A stretch of 64,000 bases of DNA from Nostoc sp. UHCC 0926 (GTDB lineage: Bacteria > Cyanobacteriota > Cyanobacteriia > Cyanobacteriales > Nostocaceae): the NCBI RefSeq assembly GCF_028623165.1, contig NZ_CP117772.1, positions 972,474-1,036,473 of the forward strand, read 5' to 3'. Each line of letters opens with the position of its first letter. Position 1 is the first letter of the stretch. Below are positions 15,963-23,927 of the stretch, in pieces. The notes beneath the pieces were generated by a model. The model was given only the letters and a program-made list of their open reading frames with translations, was not told where the DNA came from and searched no databases. Made by a program: the position numbers and the translations under genes.

Positions 15963-17282
15963 CTAAAGATTTGCTACAACTTCCCCAGTCTTGCTGATGT
16001 CATAACCGCCGAGAATTTGTAATTGCGATCGCACTAGCCGATTTCCTAAGATATTGAGAAACTGCTGTACTGGTGATTCTTGCAAGTATTCCTTGAGAAT
16101 TACCAAGTCGTATCGCGCACTATGAAGGGGAATAAATCCCAAACCAAAAGTAGCAGCTATAGATGCCGTACTGATACCTGCATCAGCGATTCCTGAGGCT
16201 ACAGATAAAGCAACATCTTGATGGTTGTGAGCGATTTGATCAAATCTTTTTATCGCCTTGAATGGCACTCGTTCTTCAAGGAGTTTCCGTTCTAAAAGCA
16301 TCCGATTGCCAGAACCCACTTCATGGGTGACAACAGTTGCTCCAAATTCTACTAAGTCGGAAACTGTTTTAACTCCCATTGGGTTTCCTGGTGGGACTAA
16401 CAATCCCTCTTGCCAAACTCCAAGGGTGATTAAAACAGCATTCCTACCAGCTATAGCTTCCCGCACAAAGGGAATATTATATTCCCCAGTTTGGGGATCA
16501 TATAAGTGCATGCCTGCAATGTGAACTTCACCTCGGCATAGACTACGTAATGCAGGCTTGCTATGGGCGAAACGATAATGAACTCGCAGTTGCGGATGCC
16601 AGCGTTCAGTTGCTCTTGCTAACACTGAAAGCACAGGTGTACAACCAGCAATCACAACTGTCTTGTGCACTTTGTCCATATTATCCAGAAGCCGAACCAG
16701 GACTTTATTTGTACCTGTCTGGCTCTGTGCTTCACTCTTGGGGCAAAGCTCGTGCCTCTCTACGAGATCCTGCGCGTAGCTTGCTTCCTCGCAGGGGTAC
16801 GTTAACACTGCGCTATCGCTACCACTGACGCTAATGGCAGTTTGCTTAATACTGGGGAACCCATCCACCCTTACGGGTGACGGTCCTACGTCGCTACCGC
16901 CATTCACCACAACTGTCTCACCATCAGATGGAATCATTTCGATGTGAAAAGCATCTCTGCCTAATAGGGGATAAGCTATCCATCGATCCCCAATCCGTGC
17001 TAGAATAACTTGTGATTGCCGTAGGTTAGAGGCCGAATCGGCAAGAATCGCCTCAATTTTGGGTAAATCCTCCTCTCCTAGCCAGAATAAGTCCTCAACT
17101 TGGCAACCAAGTGCCTTAGCTAAACGTAAGGAAATAGTAACAGAAGGAGCACATTGTCCCGTTTCTACAGCACCAATAGTCTGACGAGTTACGCCAGCTA
17201 TATTAGCTAGTTCTTGCTGACTCATGCCCAGACGATTCCTAATTGCCTTCAGGTTATTGGAAATATTCATATCCTGCTTCAT
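15963..17282 (-). CDS. XRE helix-turn-helix regulator with PBP-like ligand domain, VnfR-type
   Basis: A roughly 439-residue regulator. An XRE-type helix-turn-helix lies near the N terminus (IRNRLGMSQQELANIAGVTRQTIGAVETGQ). From about residue 190 on there is a periplasmic-binding-protein-like domain, as in molybdate-responsive repressors (VIAGCTPVLSVLA, GEVHIAGMHLYDPQTGEYN, THEVGSGNRMLLERKL). In A. variabilis two repressors, VnfR1 and VnfR2, turn off V-nitrogenase genes when molybdate is present; this gene is a good candidate for one of them. Start choices: an upstream ATG at 17324, ATG at 17282 and ATG at 17270; the helix-turn-helix begins soon after the last. Residues of about 180-200 (PCEEASYAQDLVERHE) are encoded by a dispersed Nostoc repeat inserted in frame. 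Its own operator is not obvious. Confidence 0.8.
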   Translation of the reverse strand: MKQDMNISNNLKAIRNRLGMSQQELANIAGVTRQTIGAVETGQCAPSVTISLRLAKALGCQVEDLFWLGEEDLPKIEAILADSASNLRQSQVILARIGDRWIAYPLLGRDAFHIEMIPSDGETVVVNGGSDVGPSPVRVDGFPSIKQTAISVSGSDSAVLTYPCEEASYAQDLVERHELCPKSEAQSQTGTNKVLVRLLDNMDKVHKTVVIAGCTPVLSVLARATERWHPQLRVHYRFAHSKPALRSLCRGEVHIAGMHLYDPQTGEYNIPFVREAIAGRNAVLITLGVWQEGLLVPPGNPMGVKTVSDLVEFGATVVTHEVGSGNRMLLERKLLEERVPFKAIKRFDQIAHNHQDVALSVASGIADAGISTASIAATFGLGFIPLHSARYDLVILKEYLQESPVQQFLNILGNRLVRSQLQILGGYDISKTGEVVANL

Positions 17283-17911
17283 GAGGCTGTATTTCTCTAT
17301 TACAAAAAGCTGTAGCAGACACATTTAACTATCTAAGTAATAGCAAGGTCTTCTAATCTGCGCCTTTTCTACTGGAAGTTTTATTAATGCTTTTGCAATT
17401 TTGTTTACATATTGTCAATATACTTGCCAGATTTATGTTGTTGTGGGCGGGAACTCAAGTATCAGACTTTTTGTTCGTTTGTTACTGTTTTTTATCCCCT
17501 TTTAGCAAGAATACCATGCGTATGGCAAAAATAATTGCTAAAAATAAAAAGTTTTTCCTTGATTTTCTTCAAATTTTTGTATTTATAAATACAGAAGTTT
17601 TGCTAATTTTGTAATTTAACGACTTAAAACCGAAATATTTTCGTGTAATGTATCTGTGCGTGGATGTTAATCATCAGATTTTTATTCGCGATCGCATCTG
17701 GAAAATTGATTGCTGATGTGTTTCGTCGGAATAAAAATTTGTAGTTATTATCTGAAATATGGTTATGTGCCGATGCAGGCGTACAACGCTTGCAGCCTTG
17801 AGATGAGAGCATAATTCCCACTTTGATTGATTAAGTCCCAGACAAAATTCTTATCCGAATGGTGAATTTAAGATATCCTTGTTTATGGTTTTCGGATAAA
17901 CTAATAGGCAG
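17283..17911. promoter_or_regulatory. Divergent intergenic region, regulator to opine-dehydrogenase-like gene
   Basis: About 630 bases with no gene I can support. It must contain the divergent promoters for the regulator and for the gene at 17912. It is AT-rich, with a GCGATCGC site at about 17687 and the pair ATACTTGCC/GGCAAAAATAATTGC. I did not find the TAGACAG-N2-CTGTCTA palindrome here. Confidence 0.4.
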
Positions 17912-18979
17912 ATGCTACATACTAGCTATTTGGTTGTAGGGAGAGGACATATTGGTTTAGCGACAGCTGTCTATTTGAGTAATCAAGGATATACTGTTTA
18001 CCTTTTCTCTCGCCGTTCTTCCATTCTTGCCCAAACAAGAACCATTCACTCAATTGGATCAGTTTCTCCCGGAAGTTATCCAGTTGCAGCTTGTTCCAAT
18101 AATATTTATGAGTTGGCGGAACTAAATGGTGGTAGACTACCAATCAATGTGGTGATCTGTTGTCGCGGTCAAGACATCGAACCCTATGCCAGGATTCTAG
18201 TTGAATATATCAATCCTCAAATGAACATTCTGGTTTTCTGTGCTAGTCGCTTTGCAGGTCGGGTTTTTTGTAATGTACTTCAAAGATTGGGAATATCTAA
18301 GGAACAGTTGCCTGCTGTGGCTGATGTCAATAATACTCCCTTCGTCAGTCGCGGTAATACAGAGGATAAAATCAGCATTAGCACGCTTACCAACAAGTTC
18401 TTTGTAGCAGCTCAGAACCGAACCATGACAAATCGGATTGTGAGCGCTTACCAATCTGTGTTTAGTAATTTATGGGCTGCTGCTTCGGTTTTAGAAATTA
18501 ATCTCAATAAAGTTAATGACATTATCCACCTTCCTCTGCTTCTGGTTTCATTAGCTAGATGGGAATCTGGTGAGGATTACAACCCCTATCATAACCTTAG
18601 TTCCCGTACTGTTGGACTCATTGAGCATTTGGATCGCGATCGCATAGCAGTGGGTGAAGCACTGGGAGTGCTCAACTTAATTGATATCATTTCCCACTAT
18701 CAAATCGCATATGGAACCACCGGATCATCCCTTTATGAACATATGCAGCAGGTTGGAGCCTACTCCAGCACGACGCTGTGTAACCCTCATCACCGCTATT
18801 TGGTAGAGGATCTGCCTTATGGCTGTTTTCCCTTACAAGTTTTAGCTCGTCTAGCTGGAGTGGAAACACCATTTCTGGACAGTTGCATCACAATAGGAAA
18901 TAAGTTTCTTGACATACCTCTGGAGTGGACTGCTGAGTTTTTAGAATTGGCTCGGCCTCAGTTCAGTCAAGAACTTTAA
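17912..18979 (+). CDS. NAD/NADP octopine/nopaline-type opine dehydrogenase-like protein
   Basis: A 355-residue two-domain protein. Residues 4-40 are a Rossmann fold with GRGHIGLA as the dinucleotide loop. The C-terminal half is the octopine dehydrogenase domain: residues like NDIIHLPLLLVSLARWESGE, then GLIEHLDRDRIAVGEALGV and NPHHRYLVEDLPYGCFPLQVLARLAGVETP. Enzymes of this class condense an amino acid with a keto acid by reductive amination; some make opine metallophores such as staphylopine. It faces away from the vup operon. I infer a possible link to metal acquisition from the location only. The family's usual catalytic His (N-x-x-x-H-P) is present as IIHLP, so the active site may still work. 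Confidence 0.8.
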   Translation: MLHTSYLVVGRGHIGLATAVYLSNQGYTVYLFSRRSSILAQTRTIHSIGSVSPGSYPVAACSNNIYELAELNGGRLPINVVICCRGQDIEPYARILVEYINPQMNILVFCASRFAGRVFCNVLQRLGISKEQLPAVADVNNTPFVSRGNTEDKISISTLTNKFFVAAQNRTMTNRIVSAYQSVFSNLWAAASVLEINLNKVNDIIHLPLLLVSLARWESGEDYNPYHNLSSRTVGLIEHLDRDRIAVGEALGVLNLIDIISHYQIAYGTTGSSLYEHMQQVGAYSSTTLCNPHHRYLVEDLPYGCFPLQVLARLAGVETPFLDSCITIGNKFLDIPLEWTAEFLELARPQFSQEL

Positions 18980-19423
18980 TGATGTTACCATCTTTGACCT
19001 ACCCTCCTATTCATCAGAGTTTGATTTGATTAAGATTTTATGGTGGTTTATATAAGTATGAATGGATTGATATAGATGCTTACTCTAGTTATAAAACTTT
19101 TGTCGCATTTGTGGAAAAATTTCTCCGACAATTTGGAAAAGATTATGTAATTAATTTTGTCTAACTACTTAAATAATCTAGGTTGAAACAATCCTACAAT
19201 AGCTCTTAATAAGTGATTATGGCAGGGATAATATTGAGGATATACAGCGGCGAACTTATGAAATATTGTACTTATCAAACAAAATTTTTTTGCCACTTGC
19301 TATTTTATCCAGTCCCTATTAACTTAATTTATTAATAAAATATTATCTTAGTTAGATATACGCTAAGAAGTAGTTTATATTTATTATTAAAATGCTCCAA
19401 TTTATTCATTAGAGAGTTCGCTA
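18980..19423. other. AT-rich intergenic region, no gene seen
   Basis: About 440 AT-rich bases between the opine-dehydrogenase-like gene and the twin small genes. I see no coding region, no strong hairpin and no copy of the TAGACAG palindrome. It presumably contains the promoter for 19424. Confidence 0.4.
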
Positions 19424-19831
19424 ATGACACAAACAACTCAATACGCACACTATATGCAGGCTGACCAACGCCCTAGTATCAAGGAACCGATAGACCTCTC
19501 ACCTTTAGTCGGTAACTGGATCAATACTAAATCGGATACTAATTATTTGGTGCGGGTGGTTCTGACTGAACAAGACGGTCGCCTTGCGTTTCAGGGTTAT
19601 GGAGCCAACAAACCCTCACCAATTGATTGGGGTGAGGTTGAGGCGGTGCCTTACGCTGTAGGAACTTCACTTACAGCAGGAGGATTCCACGCTTTTTACA
19701 AGCTAGACGGGATTGAGACACATCTGGTGGCAAATCAAAAATTGGGAATCTTGGTCATTCAGTCCTATACCCGCTATATAGATGGTAGTGGTCGGACTGA
19801 TCATTTTGCCCGTGAGTTTTTTCATCGTTAG
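19424..19831 (+). CDS. Small beta-rich protein, first of a tandem pair
   Basis: A 135-residue protein of unknown function, without signal peptide. It aligns with its downstream neighbour along the whole length: shared blocks are L-V/L-G-N/T-W-I-N, V/F-x-L-T-E/K, Y-G-A, D-W-G-E-V/T-E-V/A-x-P, and a closing R-E-F-F/Y-H/Y-R. The pattern of alternating residues with tryptophans and short turns suggests a small beta-barrel of the lipocalin or avidin type, which would bind a ligand; that is inference. GAGAG precedes the ATG. The next gene starts 21 bases after this stop, so both are translated from one message. Confidence 0.75.
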   Translation: MTQTTQYAHYMQADQRPSIKEPIDLSPLVGNWINTKSDTNYLVRVVLTEQDGRLAFQGYGANKPSPIDWGEVEAVPYAVGTSLTAGGFHAFYKLDGIETHLVANQKLGILVIQSYTRYIDGSGRTDHFAREFFHR

Positions 19832-19852
19832 TAAGAAGAGGAAGATTTCAAG

Positions 19853-20230
19853 ATGGAACGAAACGAAATTTACGGTAACCAGCCCAAGGACACCGTGATT
19901 GATTTCACGCCTTATTTAGGAACCTGGATAAACTCCAACACAGAGACTACATGGATCGAGAAATTTACTCTAACCAAGCATAATGAGCAAATTATTATGC
20001 ACGCTTATGGTGCCCAGTCCCTCAAAGATTGGGGTGAGACTGAAGTGACACCCTTTGTAGATAATATCAATGAGAAAGCTTTCTCTGCAAGATACGATCA
20101 CGATTCAGTGGAATCCTTGTTAGCAGCGAATATGAACAAGGATTTGTGGGTTATCGCTGCGTTTCACAAGTTCAAGGATGGCAGCCAACCTAATTTTCTG
20201 TGTCGGGAGTTTTACTATCGGCCGGACTAA
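19853..20230 (+). CDS. Small beta-rich protein, second of a tandem pair
   Basis: A 125-residue paralogue of the product of 19424-19831, with GTWINSNTETTWIEKFTLTK, HAYGAQSLKDWGETEVTPF and CREFYYR as matching blocks. AGAGGAAGA lies before the start codon. Divergence between the two copies is large, so the duplication is old or both were acquired together. The pair follows the opine-dehydrogenase-like gene in the same direction, after a 445-base gap. I recognise no named family. A role in small-molecule binding or synthesis is possible but unproven. Confidence 0.75.
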   Translation: MERNEIYGNQPKDTVIDFTPYLGTWINSNTETTWIEKFTLTKHNEQIIMHAYGAQSLKDWGETEVTPFVDNINEKAFSARYDHDSVESLLAANMNKDLWVIAAFHKFKDGSQPNFLCREFYYRPD

Positions 20231-20345
20231 GATGAAGTTCCTCCTTGCATTTGTACTAAAAAAGCTCATAAGGCTTGCTGTACAAAAAGTCTAGGGTTCC
20301 TAATATCAATTTGATATAGCAGTCCTAAATCATTCATGAAAAATT

Positions 20346-20378
20346 AGATCCCCGACTTTTTAAAAAAGTCGGGGATCT
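20346..20378. terminator. Strong hairpin after the tandem small genes
   Basis: AGATCCCCGACTTTTT is followed by its near-complement AAAAAGTCGGGGATCT, a very stable stem with internal T and A runs. It is a common dispersed Nostoc repeat and could act as a bidirectional terminator because the T-run forms the upper stem. It lies 115 bases past the stop at 20230. Confidence 0.55.
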
Positions 20379-20475
20379 GGACACGACGAATTTTCACCAA
20401 TCAGCCAGTAGTAGGCTAATGCACCTTGAATTATTCACGGTGCGTTAGCTACATAGCTACATTTAGGTATCAGAT

Positions 20476-20693
20476 CAGGGCAAACGCATCTAAATTACTC
20501 CTGATCACGACCAATCTTAAAAACCAACGAGAAAAATCAGCATTTCTCATTTGATTTGTTTTCCAAGCCCAAAGCGATGCCTGCGGCGGGCTACGCCAAC
20601 GCCAAAATTTTTGTCAATAAGCAGCAATTAATGCGACTAGTTTTAAGCTTATTGATAATCAAAGGGTATTGTTGACATGATGCGTTTGCCCTG
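20476..20693. mobile_element. MITE with CAGGGCAAACGCATC inverted ends and 10-bp target duplication
   Basis: CAGGGCAAACGCATC at 20476-20490 is inverted exactly at 20679-20693. GGTATCAGAT flanks both ends (20466-20475 and 20694-20703), a 10-bp target duplication. The 218-base body codes for nothing. Its reverse complement matches the sequence starting at 31896. The insertion seems to have landed beside a decayed AraC gene. Confidence 0.85.
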
Positions 20694-21055
20694 GGTATCA
20701 GATGCGATCAATTTTACAGCAGAATTCAAGTATTTGAACCACATCTGTCGTAGGGGCGCAAGGCCTTGCGCCCCTACCGCGTGGTCTATTTACCTGAAAA
20801 CGTCCATTTTTGGAGAGCGATCGCGCTGTCGGTTCAATCACGTCTGCGATGCGAATTGTATTGCATCAGATTTGCAATACATCATATCAAGGAATTGCCC
20901 ATTGGCACTACACAGAAGCCGCGAATGCCGTTGGCTACTCAAATACGGGTCATTTTGCCGCAGTCTTCAAACGCAAGTATGGCATCATACCCCGTGAATG
21001 TTTTGTAGGAAAGAAGCCAATTCCTCCTTTCGGGATCGAAATTCCTCCTTTGTGA
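20694..21055 (+). pseudogene. AraC-family regulator remnant
   Basis: Only the C-terminal AraC helix-turn-helix can still be read, in the frame ending at 21055: EAANAVGYSNTGHFAAVFKRKYGIIPREC is the classic second-helix motif of the family. Upstream parts are in other frames or lost, and a 28-bp palindromic repeat (20750-20777) interrupts the region. No start and no full DNA-binding domain remain, so this is a pseudogene. AraC genes of this kind often sit beside siderophore genes in Nostoc, but nothing else here supports that. Confidence 0.65.
20750..20777. repeat. Palindromic GTAGGGGCGCAAGG repeat
   Basis: GTAGGGGCGCAAGG followed directly by its reverse complement, a perfect 28-bp palindrome. 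This is a frequent Nostoc dispersed repeat. Here it lies within the AraC remnant. Confidence 0.8.
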
Positions 21056-21535
21056 GTTGCACAGTAGCTCCAAAGTCACCTAATCTTTCTAGTAGTCTTC
21101 TTACAACAGATTACTAATAGTTGCTGGACAAATTTTGGGTGTGAAGATGGCAAAACGGATGTGGGGAAATTATGCTAGGGGCATTGGCAGTCTGGCGATC
21201 GCAGTCTATAATCTTGACACTTATGTGGTGGGTAAGTTTGCTATCGGCAGCATTGGCCATCAACTGGTTGCAGGTTTTAATCTCACCAAGCAAACTGATT
21301 CTAGCACCAGTCATAACCGCCAAATTGCTGCCCTTAACTTGTTTAACCCGGTGTACGGTAGCCAGCCATTCGGTGATGTTGCTTAGTGATGACACGAGAA
21401 AAAATAGCACAGTCAGTTGAATAAGCGATACTCCGGCGAAGTCATTTCTCTACGAGAGACTGCGCCTACCTGAACACACTTAAATATTTTAAAATATATA
21501 GGACTCCTGTTTGATTTCTGAACAAGATTTTAGAT
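21056..21535. other. Stretch without a supported gene
   Basis: Open frames exist on both strands at 21114-21420 but overlap each other and none has a domain I recognise. The stretch may hold a decayed gene. From about 21498, TATAGGACTCCTGTTTGATT resembles the end of the IS630-type remnant at about 54301, suggesting a solo IS end. Confidence 0.4.
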
Positions 21536-21669
21536 TAGGACTTACGCACACTCTACGATTCTTCTCTTCGAGACGCTCCGCGAAGGCGTCCTTGGCGTCT
21601 TCTCTGCGAGACGCTGCGCGATGGCGGTTCGATAAATTAAACTTTTTGGCGATTTTTGCGTAAGTCCTA
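21536..21669. mobile_element. MITE-like element with TAGGACTTACGCA ends
   Basis: TAGGACTTACGCA (21536-21548) is inverted at 21657-21669. The 134-base body contains two CTCTxCGAGACGCTxCGCG direct repeats. A shorter relative lies at 2252-2310. Confidence 0.8.
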
Positions 21670-21910
21670 TAGATAAAACTCTGAGAAAACGGGCTTTTCA
21701 GTCTCAGGATATTTTACAAAGTTAAATCGGAGTCCTATACTAAAAAAAATGAAGCTTGAAGAAGATGCTGTAATTTACTCGTATGTAAACTTTACAGTTA
21801 TTAGCTAAAGAGTCTAAAAAGCCCATAACTGTGCTTTTTCTGTTATCTTGAGTTGAGCAATTATCGACGATTTCTCCAAAAAAAACATCTATAATCAACT
21901 CATATATAGT

Positions 21911-21926
21911 TAGAATAGTCTGTCTA
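21911..21926. promoter_or_regulatory. Candidate VnfR-type operator, distal site of the NifE/VnfE-type gene
   Basis: TAGAATAGTCTGTCTA, a degenerate palindrome matching the distal vnfDG site (10561-10576) on the other strand, including its flanking TATAGTTAG. Confidence 0.6.
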
Positions 21927-21965
21927 TTTTAATTAATGAATATTTTGTTTTTATTAGAATAAATT

Positions 21966-21981
21966 TAGACAGAACTGTCTA
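21966..21981. promoter_or_regulatory. Candidate VnfR-type operator, proximal site of the NifE/VnfE-type gene
   Basis: TAGACAGAACTGTCTA, a perfect palindrome identical apart from orientation to the vnfDG proximal site. Downstream similarity continues to about 22110 (ATTACTATTATTAAAT and GGATTTTxAAATCAAGGAA blocks are shared with 10360-10440 reversed), so the whole leader is duplicated. The start codon lies about 430 bases downstream. Confidence 0.7.
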
Positions 21982-22408
21982 TTTTTAACTGGTTATATTC
22001 CTGATACTTCAATGTTAATTCAGGCTATTGTTATAAATATTACTATTATTAAATACAATTATTGTTAGGATTTTAAAATCAAGGAAATCAAAGAAATTTT
22101 ATTCTAAGAATACAAAACCTCGAAGAATATTTCTTGTATCGCTTGACAAATTAAATGACCATTTGCCAAATTAGTGTCAATATAGAGCCAAAAAACGATT
22201 TCTATTCATCTTTGTGTTCGTGCTGTTAGTAACAATAACTGTAGTTATTGAGATCCGCGCTACTCGGATTAAAAATTTTGGCTATTGCTTATCTAGAGCA
22301 TATTTTAGGCTAATAAATAGAGCTAAAAAATAGTTTGCCAAGCAACACCGCGCCTTCTAGCTCCTAAATCTTGACCCTTTTGTATTAATCTTCAGTACGA
22401 GGAAAGGC

Positions 22409-23800
22409 ATGAAAAATACTCAAGTAATAATTAACAAACCACTCAACGAAACAGCTTGCAAACATAACCCAAAAAAATTGGGTGACAAGAAAAAACTAAC
22501 TTGCACAAAATCACCACAACCAGGTGCAAGCCAAGGAAATTGCCCTTTAGATGGAGCGATGGTTTCTGTTGGAGCTATTACTGATGTTGTTCATTTAGTA
22601 CATGGTGCTGTTGCTTGTACTCATAATCCTTGGGCGACTCATGGTAGCCTGTCATCAAGTTCTCAATTATACCAAACTGCTTTTACTACTGACTTGGGTG
22701 AGAATAATGTCATTTTTGGTGGTGAAAAGAAACTGTACAAAGCTATTCTCGACGTTGCTCAACGCTATAATCCTGCGGCTGTTTTTGTCTACGCTACTTG
22801 TATTACCGCTTTGATTGGTGATGATATTGATAATATCTGTAAACTGGCTGCACAAAAAATTGATATTCCGGTTGTCTATGTAAATTCGCCTGGATTTCTT
22901 GGTAGTAAAAATTTAGGTAATCGCATTGGCAATGAGACTTTATTGAAACATGTAATCGGAACAGCAGAACCAGAATTTACCACTCCTTTCGATATCAATA
23001 TTATTGGTGAGTACAACGTTGCTGGTGATTTGTGGAATGTTTTACCACTGTTTAAGAGATTGGGTATACGCGTTCTCTCCAAAATTACGGGTGATGCTCG
23101 CTATAAAGAAGTTTGCTATGCTCATCGTGCCAAGTTGAATGTAGTCATTTGCTCAAATGTAGTGCTGCCAATGGCGCAAACAATGAAAGAACTTTATGAA
23201 ATTCCTTATATTGAAGAATCTTTCTTCGGTGTGGAAAACTTAAACCATTGCTTGCGAAATATTGCAGCAATATTAGGAGATAAATATCTTCAAGAACGTA
23301 CAGAATGGTTGATAAAAGAAGAAAACGCAGCCTTAGATATTGCCCTAGCTCCCTACCGTGCCCAGTTGAAAGGCAAACGGATTATTCTTTTTACTGGTGG
23401 TGTAAAAATTTGGTCGATTATTTTAGCTGCCAAAGATTTGGGAATGGAAGTGATTGCTACCACTAATGCAAAGACTACAGAAAATGAAAAAGCCAAAATT
23501 AAACAATATCTTGGTCAAGATGGCATTATTTTGCCTGAAGCAACCCCGGAAGTATTACTACAAGTTTTAAAGGATACAAAAGCTGATATGTTGATTACTG
23601 GGACTGGCAATAAATATACAGCACTCAAAGCACAAATTCCTTTTCTGGATGTTAACCATGAACGCCATCATGCCTACGCTGGTTATATGGGGCTGGTGGA
23701 ACTAGCACGAGAATTGTATAAAGCCTTGTATAGTCCTGTGTGGGAGCAAGTCAGGAAACCTGCGCCTTGGGATGAAAAAATCAACCTTGATGTTGCTTGA
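22409..23800 (+). CDS. NifE/VnfE-type nitrogenase cofactor assembly scaffold protein
   Basis: A 463-residue alpha-type scaffold. NifE hallmarks are clear: GNCPLDGAMVSVGAITDVVHLVHGAVAC with C45 and C70, C131 in YATCITALIGDD, HRAKLNVVICSNVV with the precursor-binding cysteine near residue 255, and the C-terminal VNHERHHAYAGYMG. NifEN and VnfEN receive the NifB-cofactor and mature it before transfer to the catalytic protein. GAGGAAAGG precedes the ATG. Its upstream region duplicates that of vnfDG, so it is probably derepressed with V-nitrogenase; I therefore favour a VnfE role. No NifN-type partner follows: 23 bases after the stop the sequence turns into IS material. The partner may be elsewhere, lost, or the beta-like protein at 2402-3745. 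Confidence 0.88.
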   Translation: MKNTQVIINKPLNETACKHNPKKLGDKKKLTCTKSPQPGASQGNCPLDGAMVSVGAITDVVHLVHGAVACTHNPWATHGSLSSSSQLYQTAFTTDLGENNVIFGGEKKLYKAILDVAQRYNPAAVFVYATCITALIGDDIDNICKLAAQKIDIPVVYVNSPGFLGSKNLGNRIGNETLLKHVIGTAEPEFTTPFDINIIGEYNVAGDLWNVLPLFKRLGIRVLSKITGDARYKEVCYAHRAKLNVVICSNVVLPMAQTMKELYEIPYIEESFFGVENLNHCLRNIAAILGDKYLQERTEWLIKEENAALDIALAPYRAQLKGKRIILFTGGVKIWSIILAAKDLGMEVIATTNAKTTENEKAKIKQYLGQDGIILPEATPEVLLQVLKDTKADMLITGTGNKYTALKAQIPFLDVNHERHHAYAGYMGLVELARELYKALYSPVWEQVRKPAPWDEKINLDVA

Positions 23801-23846
23801 CAAATTATTTGTCAAGTGAGCTTTCAAATACCGATTCTATCCAACA

Positions 23847-23870
23847 CCTGAGCAGGAAGTCTTGCTCAGG
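23847..23870. other. Hairpin at the edge of the TnpB element
   Basis: CCTGAGCA, an 8-base loop, then TGCTCAGG. Such small imperfect hairpins mark the ends of IS200/IS605 elements; this one precedes the TnpB remnant by about 60 bases. Confidence 0.45.
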
Positions 23871-23927
23871 CGAACGATGGGATGTACTCGTTTGGTCTAG
23901 AACCGTGCCCTCGCCGCAAGGACGCAG

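Noticed and set aside
21114..21420. A gene in the stretch after the AraC remnant
   Set aside because: Frames on both strands are equally open and none shows a motif; at most a decayed gene.
22409..23800. Calling this gene a catalytic nitrogenase alpha chain (VnfD/NifD)
   Set aside because: The CPLDGAM start, the HRAKLNVVICS segment and the NHERHHAYAGY end are NifE-type rather than NifD/VnfD-type.
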